Assembly (NCBI GenBank): GCA_949126835.1
Contig: CASBPS010000186.1
Span: 449,001-513,000 of the forward strand
From: Anisus vortex
Lineage: Eukaryota > Mollusca > Gastropoda > Planorbidae
Direction of reading: 5' to 3'
Length of the DNA stretch: 64,000 nucleotides
This document shows, one piece after another, positions 1-12,387 of the stretch (position 1 is its first letter; each line of letters starts with the position of its first letter). The notes beneath the pieces were generated by a model that saw only the letters and a program-made list of their open reading frames with translations, did not search any database and was not told the DNA's origin. The position numbers and the translations under genes were made by a program.

Positions 1-46
1 CTACAATGTCCCACATAGTCTATAATAAAAGAGGCTAGCTGCCTAA
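1..46 (+). repeat. Consensus 46-bp monomer (reference copy)
   Basis: This copy matches the commonest form throughout the window and serves as the reference unit. Its composition is 17 A, 11 T, 11 C and 7 G (39% G+C), with no CpG. Landmarks by monomer position: CTACAATGTCCC at 1-12; an odd-centred dyad ATAGTCTAT at 15-23; the AT-rich core TATAATAAAA at 21-30, which contains AATAAA at 24-29; the palindrome GCTAGC at 34-39; and a possible 4-bp stem AGGC/GCCT (32-35 with 41-44) around a 5-base loop. The choice of position 1 is arbitrary because the unit is circularly permutable. No CENP-B-box-like CpG motif is present. The dyads are too weak to claim a function from sequence alone. Confidence 0.97.
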
Positions 47-553
47 CTACAATGTCCCACTATAGTATATAATAAAAAAGGCTAGCTGCCTAACTACAAT
101 GTCCCACATAGTCTATATTAAAAGAGGCTAGCTGCCTAACTACAATGTCCCACATAGTCTATAATAAAAGAGGCAAGCTGCATAACTACAATGCCCCACA
201 TAGTCTATAATAAAAGAGGCTAGCTGCCTAACTACAATGTCCTACATAGTCTATAATAAAAGAGGCTAGCTGCATAACTACAATGTCCCACATAGTCTAT
301 AATAAAAGAGGCTAGCTGCCTAACTACAATGTCCTACATAGTCTATAATAAAAGAGGCTAGCTGCCTAACTACAATGGCCCACATAGTCTATAATAAAAG
401 AGGCTAGCTGCCTAACTACAATGTCCCACATAGTCTATAATAAAAGAGGCTAGCTGCCTAACTACAATGTCCCACATAGTCTATAATAAAAGAGGCTAGC
501 TGCCTAACTACAATGTCCCACATAGTCTTTAATAAAAGAGGCTAGCTGCCTAA

Positions 554-598
554 CTACAATGTCCCACATAGTCTATAAAAAAGAAGCTAGCTGCCTAA
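554..598 (+). repeat. 45-bp monomer variant TATAAAAAAG (A-block marker)
   Basis: The core TATAATAAAAGAGG is replaced by TATAAAAAAGAAG, which removes one base and destroys the AATAAA hexamer. It is followed by a monomer beginning CGACAATG instead of CTACAATG. The pair recurs near 571, 3197, 12179, 12479, 16674, 20223, 22803 and 26628 (positions of the GTCTATAAAA start), always inside A-type blocks. It is therefore a good landmark for aligning A copies. The 571 to 3197 spacing (2626 bp) and the 20223 to 22803 spacing (2580 bp) define an internal duplication of block A, the second being shorter by exactly one monomer. Confidence 0.93.
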
Positions 599-874
599 CG
601 ACAATGTCCCACATAGTCTATAATAAAAGAGGCTAGCTGCCTAACTACAATGTCCCACATAGTCTATAATAAAAGAAGCTAGCTGCCTAACTACAATGTC
701 CCACATAGTCTATAATAAAAGAGGCTAGCTGCCTAACTACAATGTCCTACATAGTCTATAATAAAAGAGGCTAGCTGCCTAACTACAATGTCCTACATAG
801 TCTATAATAAAAGAGGCTAGCTGCCTAACTACAATGTCCCACATAGTCTATAATAAAAGAGGCTAGCTGCCTAA

Positions 875-921
875 CTACAATGTCCCACTATAGTCTATAA
901 TAAAAAAGGCTAGCTGCCTAA
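875..921 (+). repeat. 47-bp monomer variant with enlarged dyad (typical copy)
   Basis: One extra base turns CCCACATAG into CCCACTATAG. The dyad grows from ATAG-T-CTAT to TATAG-T-CTATA, with five-base arms around a single centre. In this copy and many others a second change is linked to it: AAAAGAGG becomes AAAAAAGG. Some copies, for example 2536-2575 and 5120-5160, have the insertion without the A-tract change, so the two changes can be separated. The variant recurs at fixed places in higher-order copies and explains why unit lengths exceed multiples of 46 by a few bases. A sub-form with TATAGTATAT (first at 61-70) marks the start of each A block. Confidence 0.95.
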
Positions 922-3900
922 CTACAATGTCCCACATAGTCTATATTAAAAGAGGCTAGCTGTCTAACTACAATGTCCCACATAGTCTATAATAAAAGAG
1001 TCTAGCTGCATAACTACAATGTCCCACATATTCTATAATAAAAGAGGCTAGCTAACTAACTACAATGTCCTACATAGTCTATAATAAAAGAGGCTAGCTG
1101 CATAACTACAATGTCACACATAGTCTATAATAAAAGAGGCTAGCTGTCTAACTACAATGTCCCACATAGTCTATAATAAAAGAGGCTAGCTGCCTAACTA
1201 CAATGTTCCACATAGTCTATAGTAAAAGAGGCTAGCTGCCTAACTACATTGTCCCACATAGTCTATAATAAAAGAAGCTAGCTGCCTAACTATAATGTCC
1301 CACATAGTCTATAATAAAAGAGGCTAGATGTCTAACTACAATGTCCCACATAGTCTATAATAAAAGAGGCTAGCTGCCTAACTACAATGTCCTACATAGT
1401 CTATAATAAAAGAGGCTAGCTGCCTACCTACAATGTCCTACATAGTCTATAATAAATGAGGCTAGCTGCCTAACTACAATGTCCCACATAGTCTATAATA
1501 AAAGAGGCTAGCTGCCTAACTACAATGTCCCACATAGTCTTTAATAAAAGAGGCTAGCTGCCTAACTACAATGTCCCACATAGTCTATAATAAAAGAGGC
1601 TAGCTGCCTAACGACAATGTCCCACATAGTCTATAATAAAAGAGGCTAGCTGCCTAACTACAATGTCCCACATAGTCTATAATGAAAGAGGCTAGCTGCC
1701 TAAATACAATGTCCCACATAGTCTATAATAAAAGAGGCTAGCTGCCTAACTACAATGTCCCACATAGTCTATAATAAAAGAGGCTAACTGCCTAACTACA
1801 ATGTCCCACTATAGTCTATAATAAAAAAGGCTAGCTGCCTAACTACAATGTCCCACATAATCTATAATAAAAGAGGCTAGCTGCCTAACTACAATGTCCT
1901 TCATAGTCTATAATAAAAGAGGCTAGCTGCCTAACTACAATGTCCCACATAGTCTATAATAAAAGAGGCTAGCTGCCTAACTACAATGTCCCACATAGTC
2001 TATAATAAAAGAGGCTAGCTGCCTAACTACAATGTCCCACTATAGTCTATAATAAAAAAGGCTAGCTGCCTAACTACAATGTCCCACATAGTCTATAATA
2101 AAAGAGGCTAGCTGCCTAACTACAATGTCCTACATAGTTTATAATAAAAGAGGCTAGCTGCCTAACTACAATGTCCTACATAGTCTATAATAAAAGAGGC
2201 TAGCTGCCTAACTACAATGTCCCACATAGTCTATAATAAAAGAGGCTAGCTGCCTAACTACAATGTCCTTCATAGTCTATAATAAAAGAGTCTAGCTCCT
2301 TAAATACAATGTCCCACATAATCTATAATAAAATAGGCTAGCTGCCTAACTACAATGCCCCACATAGTCTATAATAAAAGAGGCTAGCTGCCTAACTACA
2401 ATGTCGTACATAGCCTATAATAAAAGAGGCTAGCTGCCTAACTACAATGTCCCACATAGTCTATAATAAAAGAGGCTAGCTGCCTAACTACAATGTCCCA
2501 CATAGTCTATAATAAAAGAGACTAGCTGCCTAACTACAATGCCCCACTATAGTCTATAATAAAAGAGGCTAGCTGCCTAACTACAATGTCCCACATAGTC
2601 TATAATAAAAGAGGCTAGCTGCCTAACTACAATGTCCCACATAGTCTATAATAAAAGAGGCTAGCTGCCTAACTACAATGTCCCACATAGTCTATAATAA
2701 AAGAGGCTAGCTGCCTAACTACAATGTCCCACATAGTCTATAATAAAAGAGGCTAGCTGCCTAACTACAATGTCCCACATAGTCTATAATAAAAGAGGCT
2801 AGCTGCCTAACTACAATGTCCCACATAGTCTATAATAAAAGAGGCTAGCTGCCTAACTACAATGTCCCATTAAGTCTATAATAAAAGAGGCTAGCTGCCT
2901 AACTACAATGTCCCACAGAGTCTTTAATAAAAGAGGCTAGCTGCCTAACTACAATGTCCCACTATAGTCTATAATAAAAAAGGCTAGCTGCCTAACTACA
3001 ATGTCCCACATAGTCTATATTAAAAGAGGCTAGCTGCCTAACTACAATGTCCCACATAGTCTATAATAAAAGAGGCTAGCTGCCTAACTACAATGTCCCA
3101 CATAGTCTATAATAAAAGAGGCTAGCTGCCTAACTACAATGTCCCACATAGTCTTTAATAAAAGAGGCTAGCTGCCTAACTACAATGTCCCACATAGTCT
3201 ATAAAAAAGAAGCTAGCTGCCTAACGACAATGTCCCACATAGTCTATAATAAAAGAGGCTAGCTGCCTAACTACAATGTCCCACATAGTCTATAATAAAA
3301 GAAGCTAGCTGCCTAACTACAATGTCCCACATAGTCTATAATAAAAGAGGCTAGCTGCCTAACTACAATGTCCTACATAGTCTATAATAAAAGAGGCTAG
3401 CTGCCTAACTACAATGTCCTACATAGTCTATAATAAAAGAGGCTAGCTGCCTAACTACAATGTCCCACATAGTCTATAATAAAAGAGGCTAGCTGCCTAA
3501 CTACAATGTCCCACTATAGTCTATAATAAAAAAGGCTAGCTGCCTAACTACAATGTCCCACATAGTCTATATTAAAAGAGGCTAGCTGTCTAACTACAAT
3601 GTCCCACATAGTCTATAATAAAAGAGGCTAGCTGCATAACTACAATGTCCCACATATTCTATAATAAAAGAGGCTAGCTGCCTAACTACAATGTCCTACA
3701 TAGTCTATAATAAAAGAGGCTAGCTGCATAACTACAATGTCACACATAGTCTATAATAAAAGAGGCTAGCTGTCTAACTACAATGTCCCACATAGTCTAT
3801 AATAAAAGAGGCTAGCTGCCTAACTACAATGTCCCACATAGTCTATAGTAAAAGAGGCTAGCTGCCTAACTACATTGTCCCACATAGTCTATAATAAAAG

Positions 3901-5290
3901 AAGCTAGCTGCCTAACTATAATGTCCCACATAGTCTATAATAAAAGAGGCTAGATGTCTAACTACAATGTCCCACATAGTCTATAATAAAAGAGGCTAGC
4001 TGCCTAACTACAATGTCCTACATAGTCTATAATAAAAGAGGCTAGCTGCCTACCTACAATGTCCTACATAGTCTATAATAAATGAGGCTAGCTGCCTAAC
4101 TACAATGTCCCACATAGTCTATAATAAAAGAGGCTAGCTGCCTAACTACAATGTCCCACATAGTCTTTAATAAAAGAGGCTAGCTGCCTAACTACAATGT
4201 CCCACATAGTCTATAATAAAAGAGGCTAGCTGCCTAACGACAATGTCCCACATAGTCTATAATAAAAGAGGCTAGCTGCCTAACTACAATGTCCCACATA
4301 GTCTATAATGAAAGAGGCTAGCTGCCTAAATACAATGTCCCACATAGTCTATAATAAAAGAGGCTAACTGCCTAACTACAATGTCCCACTATAGTCTATA
4401 ATAAAAAAGGCTAGCTGCCTAACTACAATGTCCCACATAATGTATAAAAAAAGAGGCTAGCTGCCCAACTACAATGTCCTTCATAGTCTATAATAAAAGA
4501 GGCTAGCTGCCTAACTACAATGTCCCACATAGTCTATAATAAAAGAGGCTAGCTGCCTAACTACAATGTCCCACATAGTCTATAATAAAAGAGGCTAGCT
4601 GCCTAACTACAATGTCCCACTATAGTCTATAATAAAAAAGGCTAGCTGCCTAACTACAATGTCCCACATAGTCTATAATAAAAGAGGCTAGCTGCCTAAC
4701 TACAATGTCCTACATAGTTTATAATAAAAGAGGCTAGCTGCCTAACTACAATGTCCTACATAGTCTATAATAAAAGAGGCTAGCTGCCTAACTACAATGT
4801 CCCAAATAGTCTATAATAAAAGAGGCTAGCTGCCTAACTACAATGTCCTTCATAGTCTATAATAAAAGAGGCTAGCTGCCTAAATACAATGTCCCACATA
4901 ATCTATAATAAAATAGGCTAGCTGCCTAACTACAATGTCCCACATAGTCTATAATAAAAGAGGCTAGCTGCCTAACTACAATGTCGTACATAGTCTATAA
5001 TAAAAGAGGCTAGCTGCCTAACTACAATGTCCCACATAGTCTATAATAAAAGAGGCTAGCTGCCTAACTACAATGTCCCACATAGTCTATAATAAAAGAG
5101 GCTAGCTGCCTAACTACAATGCCCCACTATAGTCTATAATAAAAGAGGCTAGCTGCCTAACTACAATGTCCCACATAGTCTATAATAAAAGAGGCTAGCT
5201 GCCTAACTACAATGTCCCACATAGTCTATAATAAAAGAGGCTAGCTGCCTAACTACAATGTCCCATTAAGTCTATAATAAAAGAGGCTAG

Positions 5291-8200
5291 CTGCCTAGCT
5301 ACAATGTCCCACATAGTCTATAATAAAAGAGGCTAGCTGCCTAACTACAATGTCCCACATAGTCTATAATAAAAGAGGCTAGCTGCCTAAATACAATGTC
5401 CCACATAATCTATAATAAAAGAGGCTAGCTGCCTAACTACAATGTCCCACATAGTCTATAATAAAAGAGGCTAGCTGCCTAACTACAATGTCCTACATAG
5501 TCTATAATAAAAGAGGCTAGCTTCCTAACTACAATGTCCCACATAGTCTATAATAAAAGAGGCTAGCTGCCTAACTACAATGTCCCACATAGTCTTTAAT
5601 AAAAGAGGCTAGCTGCCTAAATACAATGTCCCACATAGTCTATAATAAAAGAGGCTAGCTGCCTAACTACAATGTCCCACATAGTCTATAATAAAAGAGG
5701 CTAGCTGTCTAACTACAATGTCCCACATAGTCTATAATAAAAGAGGCTAGCTGCCTAACTACAATGTCATACATAGTCTATAATAAAAGAGGCTAGCTGC
5801 CTAACTACAATGTCCTACATAGTCTATAATAAAAGAGGCTAGCTGCCTAACTACAATGTCCCACATAGTCTATAATAAAAGTAGCTAGCTGCCTTACTAC
5901 AATGTCCTACATAGTCTATAATAAAAGAGGCTAGCTGCCTAAATACAATGTCCCACATAATCTATAATAAAAGAGGCTAGCTGCCTAACTACAATGTCCC
6001 ACATAGTCTATAATAAAAGAGGCTAGCTGCCTAACTACAATGTCCTACATAGTCTATAATAAAAGAGGCTAGCTTCCTAACTACAATGTCCCACATAGTC
6101 TATAATAAAAGAGGCTAGCTGCCTAACTAAAATGTCCCACATAGTCTTTAATAAAAGAGGCTAGCTGCCTAAATACAATGTCCCACATAGTCTATAATAA
6201 AAGAGGCTAGCTGCCTAGCTACAATGTCCCACATAGTCTATAATAAAAGAGGCTAGCTGCCTAACTACAATGTCCCACTATAGTCTATAATAAAAGAGGC
6301 TAGCTGCCTAACTACAATGTCCCACATAGTCTATAATAAAAGAGGCTAGCTGCCTAACTAAAATATCCCTTATGGTCTATAATAAAAGAGGCTAGCTGCC
6401 TAACTACAATATCCCACATAGTCTATAATAAAAGAGGCTAGCTGCCTAACTACAATGTCCCACATAGTCTATAATAAAAGAGGCTAGCTGCCTAACTACA
6501 ATGTCCCACATAGTTTATAATAAAAGAGGCTAGCTGCCTAACTACAATGTCCCACATAGTCTATAATAAAAGAGGCTAGCTGCCTAACTACAATGTCCCA
6601 CATAGTCTATAATAAAAGAGGCTAGCTGCCTAACTACAATGTCCCACATAGTTTATAATAAAAGAGGCTAGCTGCCTTACTACAATGTCCTACATAGTCT
6701 ATAATAAAAGAGGCTAGCTGCCTAAATACAATGTCCCACATAATCTATAATAAAAGAGGCTAGCTGCCTAACTACAATGTCCCACATAGTCTATAATAAA
6801 AGAGGCTAGCTGCCTAACTACAATGTCCCACATAGTCTATAATAAAAGAGGCTAGCTGCCTAACTACAATGTCCTACATAGTCTATAATAACAGAGGCTA
6901 GCTGCCTAACTACAATGTCCCACATAGTCTATAATAAAAGAGGCTAGCTGTCTAAATACCATGTCCCACATAGTCTATAATGAAAGAGGCTAGCTGCCTA
7001 ACTACAATGTCCCACATAGTCTATAATAAAAGAGGCTAGCTGCCTAACTACAATGTCCCACATAGTCTATAATAAAAGAGGCTAGCTGCCTAACTATAAT
7101 GTCCCACATAGTCTATAATAAAAGAGGCTAGCTGCCTAACTACAATGTCCCACATAGTCTATAATAAAAGAAGCTAGCTGCCTAACTACAATGTCCCACA
7201 TAGTCTATAATAAAAGAGGCTAGCTGCCTAACTACAATGTCCCACATAGTCTATAATAAAAGAGGCTAGCTGTCTAACTACAATGTCCCACATAGTCTAT
7301 AATAAAAGAGGCTAGCTGCCTAACTACAATGTCCTACATAGTCTATAATAAAAGAGGCTAGCTGCCTAACTACAATGTCCTACATAGTCTATAATAAAAG
7401 AGGCTAGCTGCCTAACTACAATGTCCCACATAGTCTATAATAAAAGTAGCTAGCTGCCTTACTACAATGTCCTACATAGTCTATAATAAAAGAGGCTAGC
7501 TGCCTAAATACAATGTCCCACATAATCTATAATAAAAGAGGCTAGCTGCCTAACTACAATGTCCCACATAGTCTATAATAAAAGAGGCTAGCTGCCTAAC
7601 TACAATGTCCTACATAGTCTATAATAAAAGAGGCTAGTTTCCTAACTACAATGTCCCACATAGTCTATAATAAAAGAGGCTAGCTGCCTAACTACAATGT
7701 CCCACATAGTCTTTAATAAAAGAGGCTAGCTGCCTAAATACAATGTCCCACATAGTCTATAATAAAAGAGGCTAGCTGCCTAGCTACAATGTCCCACATA
7801 GTCTATAATAAAAGAGGCTAGCTGCCTAACTACAATGTCCCACTATAGTCTATAATAAAAGAGGCTAGCTGCCTAACTACAATGTCCCACATAGTCTATA
7901 ATAAAAGAGGCTAGCTGCCTAACTAAAATATCCCTTATGGTCTATAATAAAAGAGGCTAGCTGCCTAACTACAATGTCCCACATAGTCTATAATAAAAGA
8001 GGCTAGCTGCCTAACTACAATGTCCCACATAGTCTATAATAAAAGAGGCTAGCTGCCTAACTACAATGTCCCACATAGTTTATAATAAAAGAGGCTAGCT
8101 GCCTAACTACAATGTCCCACATAGTTTATAATAAAAGAGGCTAGCTGCGTTACTACAATGTCCTACATAGTCTATAATAAAAGAGGCTAGCTGCCTAAAT

Positions 8201-9720
8201 ACAATGTCCCACATAATCTATAATAAAAGAGGCTAGCTGCCTAACTACAATGTCCCACATAGTCTATAATAAAAGAGGCTAGCTGCCTAACTACAATGTC
8301 CCACATAGTCTATAATAAAAGAGGCTAGCTGCCTAACTACAATGTCCTACATAGTCTATAATAACAGAGGCTAGCTGCCTAACTACAATGTCCCACATAG
8401 TCTATAATAAAAGAGGCTAGCTGTCTAAATACCATGTCCCACATAGTCTATAATGAAAGAGGCTAGCTGCCTAACTACAATGTCCCACATAGTCTATAAT
8501 AAAAGAGGCTAGCTGCCTAACTACAATGTCCCACATAGTCTATAATAAAAGAGGCTAGCTGCCTAACTATAATGTCCCACATAGTCTATAATAAAAGAGG
8601 CTAGCTGCCTAACTACAATGTCCCACATAGTCTATAATAAAAGAAGCTAGCTGCCTAACTACAATGTCCCACATAGTCTATAATAAAAGAGGCTAGCTGC
8701 CTAACTACAATGTCCCACATAGTCTATAATAAAAGAGGCTAGCTGTCTAACTACAATGTCCCACATAGTCTATAATAAAAGAGGCTAGCTGCCTAACTAC
8801 AATGTCCTACATAGTCTATAGTAAAAGAGGCTAGCTGCCTAACTACAATGTCCTACATAGTCTATAATAAAAGAGGCTAGCTGCCTAACTACAATGTCCC
8901 ACATAGTCTATAATAAAAGTAGCTAGCTGCCTTACTACAATGTCCTACATAGTCTATAATAAAAGAGGCTAGCTGCCTAAATACAATGTCCCACATAATC
9001 TATAATAAAAGAGGCTAGCTGCCTAACTACAATGTCCCACATAGTCTATAATAAAAGAGGCTAGCTGCCTAACTACAATGTCCTACATAGTCTATAATAA
9101 AAGAGGCTAGCTTCCTAACTACAATGTCCCACATAGTCTATAATAAAAGAGGCTAGCTGCCTAACTACAATGTCCCACATAGTCTTTAATAAAAGAGGCT
9201 AGCTGCCTAAATACAATGTCCCACATAGTCTATAATAAAAGAGGCTAGCTGCCTAGCTACAATGTCCCACATAGTCTATAATAAAAGAGGCTAGCTGCCT
9301 AACTACAATGTCCCACTATAGTCTATAATAAAAGAGGCTAGCTGCCTAACTACAATGTCCCACATAGTCTATAATAAAAGAGGCTAGCTGCCTAACTAAA
9401 ATATCCCTTATGGTCTATAATAAAAGAGGCTAGCTGCCTAACTACAATGTCCCACATAGTCTATAATAAAAGAGGCTAGCTGCCTAACTACAATGTCCCA
9501 CATAGTCTATAATAAAAGAGGCTAGCTGCCTAACTACAATGTCCCACATAGTTTATAATAAAAGAGGCTAGCTGCCTAACTACAATGTCCCACATAGTCT
9601 ATAATAAAAGAGGCTAGCTGCCTAACTACAATGTCCCACATAGTCTATAATAAAAGAGGCTAGCTGCCTAACTACAATGTCCCACATAGTTTATAATAAA
9701 AGAGGCTAGCTGCCTAACTA
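5291..9720 (+). repeat. Satellite block C, copy 1, with about 1.5-kb higher-order units
   Basis: Two distinctive monomers recur together. GTAGCTAGCTGCCTTACTAC begins at 5881, 7446 and 8919. AAATATCCCTTATGG begins at 6361, 7926 and 9399. Both series give spacings of 1565 and 1473 bp. The shorter unit is 32 monomers (32 x 46 = 1472) plus one base from a 47-bp variant; the longer has two more monomers. The last unit is partial and stops matching near 9720. Other shared markers are GCTGTCTAAATACCATG (from 6947 and 8420) and GCCTAGCTACAATG. The stretch 5291-5880 contains similar variants without a complete third marker pair. Confidence 0.85.
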
Positions 9721-11530
9721 CAATGTCCCACATAGTCTATAATAAAAGAGGCTAGCTGCCTAACTACAATGTCCCACTATAGTCTATAATAAAAAAGGCT
9801 ATCTGCCTAACTACAATGTCCCACATAGTCTATAATAAAAGAGGCTAGCTGCCTAACTACAATGTCCCACATAGTCTATAATAAAAGAAGCTAGCTGCCT
9901 AACTACAATGTCCCACATAGTCTATAATAAAAGAGGCTAGCTGCCTAACTACAATGTCCTACATAGTCTATAATAAAAGAGGCTAGCTGCCTAACTACAA
10001 TGTCCTACATAGTCTATAATAAAAGAGGCTAGCTGCCTAACTACAATGTCCCACATAGTCTATAATAAAAGAGGCTAGCTGCCTAACTACAATGTCCCAC
10101 TATAGTCTATAATAAAAAAGGCTAGCTGCCTAACTACAATGTCCCACATAGTCTATAATAAAAGAGGCTAGCTGCCTAACTACAATGTCCTACATAGTCT
10201 ATAATAAAAGAGGCTAGCTGCCTAAATACAATGTCCCACATAATCTATAATAAAATAGGCTAGCTGCCTAACTGCAATGTCCCTAATAGTCTATAATAAA
10301 AGAGGCTAGCTTCCTAACTACAATGTCCTACATAGTCTATAATAAAAGAGGCTAGCTGCCTAACTACAATGTCCCACATAGTCTATAATGAAAGAGGCTA
10401 GCTGCCTAACTACAATGTCCCACATAGTCTATAATAAAAGAGGCTAGCTGCCTAAATACAATGTCCCACATAGTCTATAATAAAATAGGCTAGCTGCCTA
10501 ACTACAATGTCCCACATAGTCTATAATAAAAGAGGCTAGCTGCCTAACTACAATGTCCCACTATAGTCTATAATAAAAAAGGCTAGCTGCCTAACTACAA
10601 TGTCCCACATAGTCTATAATAAAAGAGGCTAGCTGCCTAACTACAATGTCCCACATAGTCTATAATAAAAGAGGCTAGCTGCCTAACTACAATGTCCCAC
10701 ATAGTCTATAATAAAAGAGGCTAGCTGCCTAACTACAATGTCCCACATAGTCTTTAATAAAAAAGGCTAGCTGCCTAACTACAATGTCCCACATAGTCTA
10801 TAATAAAAGAGGCTAGCTGCCTCACGACAATGTCCCACATAGTCTATAATAAAAGAGGCTAGATGCCTAACTACAATGTCCCACATAGTCTATAATAAAA
10901 AAGGCTAGCTGCCTAACTACAATGTCCCACTATAGTCTATAATAAAAAAGGCTAGCTGCCTAACTTCAATGTCCCACATAGTCTATAATAAAAGAGGCTA
11001 GCTGCCTAACTACAATGTCCCACATAGTCTATAATAAAAGAGGCTAGCTGCCTAACTACAATGTCCAACTATAGTCTATAATAAAAGAGGCTAGCTGCCT
11101 AACTACAATGTCCCACATAGTCTATAATAAAAGAGGCTAGCTGCCTAACTACAATGTCCCACATAGTCTATAATAAAAGAGGCTAGCTGCCTAACTACAA
11201 TGTCCCACATAGTCTATAATAAAAGAGGCTAGCTGCCTAACTACAATGTCCCACATAATCTATAATAAAAGAGGCTAGCTGCCTAACAACAATGTCCCAC
11301 ATAGTCTATAATAAAAGAGGCTAGCTGCCTAAATACAATGTCCCACATAGTCTATAATAAAAGAGGCTAGCTGCCTAACTACAATGTCCCACATAGTCTA
11401 TAATAAAAGAGGCTAGCTTCCTAACTACAATGTCCCACATAGTCTTTAATAAAAGAGGCTAGCTGCCTAACTACAATGTCCCACATAGTCTATAATAAAA
11501 GAGGCTAGCTGCCTAAATACAATGTCCCAC
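9721..11530 (+). repeat. Satellite block B, copy 1
   Basis: This block lies between C1 and A2 and recurs at 17.9-19.7 kb with a constant shift of 8182 bp (GTCCCACTAT 9771/17953, CTCACGAC 10821/19003, TATAGTATAT 11531/19713). Typical markers are CTCACGACAATG, TCCAACTATAG, TAACTTCAATG, and TAACAACAATG following CACATAATC. A monomer reading GCAATGTCCCTAATAG near 10274 is matched by GCAATGTCCCAAATAG near 18456. The block is followed directly by the start of an A block, as in its later copies. Confidence 0.83.
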
Positions 11531-12374
11531 TATAGTATATAATAAAAAAGGCTAGCTGCCTAACTACAATGTCCCACATAGTCTATATTAAAAGAGGCTA
11601 GCTGCCTAACTACAATGTCCCACATAGTCTATAATAAAAGAGGCTAGCTGCATAACTACAATGTCCCACATAGTCTATAATAAAAGAGGCTAGCTGCCTA
11701 ACTACAATGTCCTACATAGTCTATAATAAAAGAGGCTAGCTGCATAACTACAATGTCCCACATAGTCTATAATAAAAGAGGCTAGCTGCCTAACTACAAT
11801 GTCCTACATAGTCTATAATAAAAGAGGCTAGCTGCCTAACTACAATGTCCCACATAGTCTATAATAAAAGAGGCTAGCTGTCTAACTACAATGTCCCACA
11901 TAGTCTATAATAAAAGAGGCTAGCTGCCTAACTACAATGTCCTACATAGTCTATAATAAAAGAGGCTAGCTGCCTAACTACAATGTCCTACATAGTCTAT
12001 AATAAAAGAGGCTAGCTGCCTAACTACAATGTCCCACATAGTCTATAATAAAAGAGGCTAGCTGCCTAACTACAATGTCCCACATAGTCTATAATAAAAG
12101 AGGCTAGCTGCCTAACTACAATGTCCCACATAGTCTTTAATAAAAGAGGCTAGCTGCCTAACTACAATGTCCCACATAGTCTATAAAAAAGAAGCTAGCT
12201 GCCTAACGACAATGTCCCACATAGTCTATAATAAAAGAGGCTAGCTGCCTAACTACAATGTCCCACATAGTCTATAATAAAAGAAGCTAGCTGCCTAACT
12301 ACAATGTCCCACATAGTCTATAATAAAAGAGGCTAGCTGCATAACTACAATGTCCCACATAGTCTATAATAAAA
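11531..12374 (+). repeat. Satellite block A, copy 2, truncated at the telomere-like patch
   Basis: The block opens with TATAGTATAT at 11531 and follows the A1 order, including the TATAAAAAAG monomer at 12179. The shift from A1 rises from 11470 to 11608 bp, a gain of three monomers. The A order stops abruptly at 12374, after about 0.85 kb of an expected 5 kb or more, where the GGGTTA patch begins. The opening monomer reads AAATACAATG rather than AACTACAATG, a change shared with the A starts at 15887 and 16164 but not with 61, 19713 or 26118. That suggests two A lineages. Confidence 0.8.
12088..12345 (+). repeat. Left copy of the 300-bp displaced duplication around the telomere-like patch
   Basis: From TCTATAATAAAAG at 12088 this stretch repeats base for base at 12388 (shift 300 bp) through the TTTAATAAAAG, TATAAAAAAG, CGACAATG and AAGAAGC monomers. 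The only difference I see before the match ends is GCTAGCTGCC here against GCTAGTTGCC near 12590. After about 12345 the left copy reads GCATAACTAC and the right copy GCCTAACTAC. The 300 bp is six satellite monomers less one base (275 bp) plus the 25-bp patch-bearing unit. Confidence 0.92.
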
Positions 12375-12387
12375 GGGTTAGGGTTAG
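12375..12387 (+). other. Telomere-like patch, two GGGTTA units, interrupting the satellite
   Basis: The sequence GGGTTAGGGTTAG joins a satellite monomer cut after TATAATAAAAG to another resuming at TAGTCTATAATAAAAG. It replaces 33 bp of the expected monomer with 12 bp, so the two flanking TCTATAATAAAAG motifs are 25 bp apart instead of 46. At the right edge TAG is shared by the telomeric unit and the satellite, and at the left edge at least one G is shared. The part that cannot come from the satellite is about nine bases (12376-12384). This matches the vertebrate-type telomere repeat (TTAGGG), used in many eukaryotes. It is a very short interstitial telomeric sequence, consistent with filler added during break repair or a captured telomere seed. 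An assembly chimaera is the main alternative. Confidence 0.85.

Larger units (their letters stand above)
47..5290 (+). repeat. Satellite block A, copy 1
   Basis: The block starts at the TATAGTATAT-bearing monomer and runs to the CCCATTAAG monomer at 5261 and its neighbour. It aligns with 19.7-24.9 kb at a shift of 19652 bp. The shift becomes 19606 after one monomer was lost from the later copy near 20540. Markers matching at 19606 include GCTAACTAAC (1051/20657), TCTAGCTCCT (2291/21897), GGCTAACTG (4361/23967) and TCCCATTAAG (5261/24867). The block contains an internal duplication: about 430-2900 repeats as about 3050-5290 at 2626 bp, then 2580 bp, then 2396 bp, each change being whole monomers. 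Block limits are approximate because the boundary monomers are themselves satellite. Confidence 0.82.

Noticed and set aside
1..46. Ten-codon reading frame from ATG at monomer position 6 to TAG at 36, present in almost every copy
   Set aside because: It is a by-product of the repeat, far too short, with no ribosome or splice context, and it cannot join between monomers because stops close every forward frame in each unit.
1..46. TATAAT-like core as a promoter -10 box or TATA box
   Set aside because: No partner element at a suitable distance and no gene downstream; an AT-rich core in a satellite is expected to resemble such boxes.
1..46. Hairpin or terminator from AGGC/GCCT and GCTAGC
   Set aside because: A four-base stem with a five-base loop is too weak, and no transcript or gene is present for it to end.
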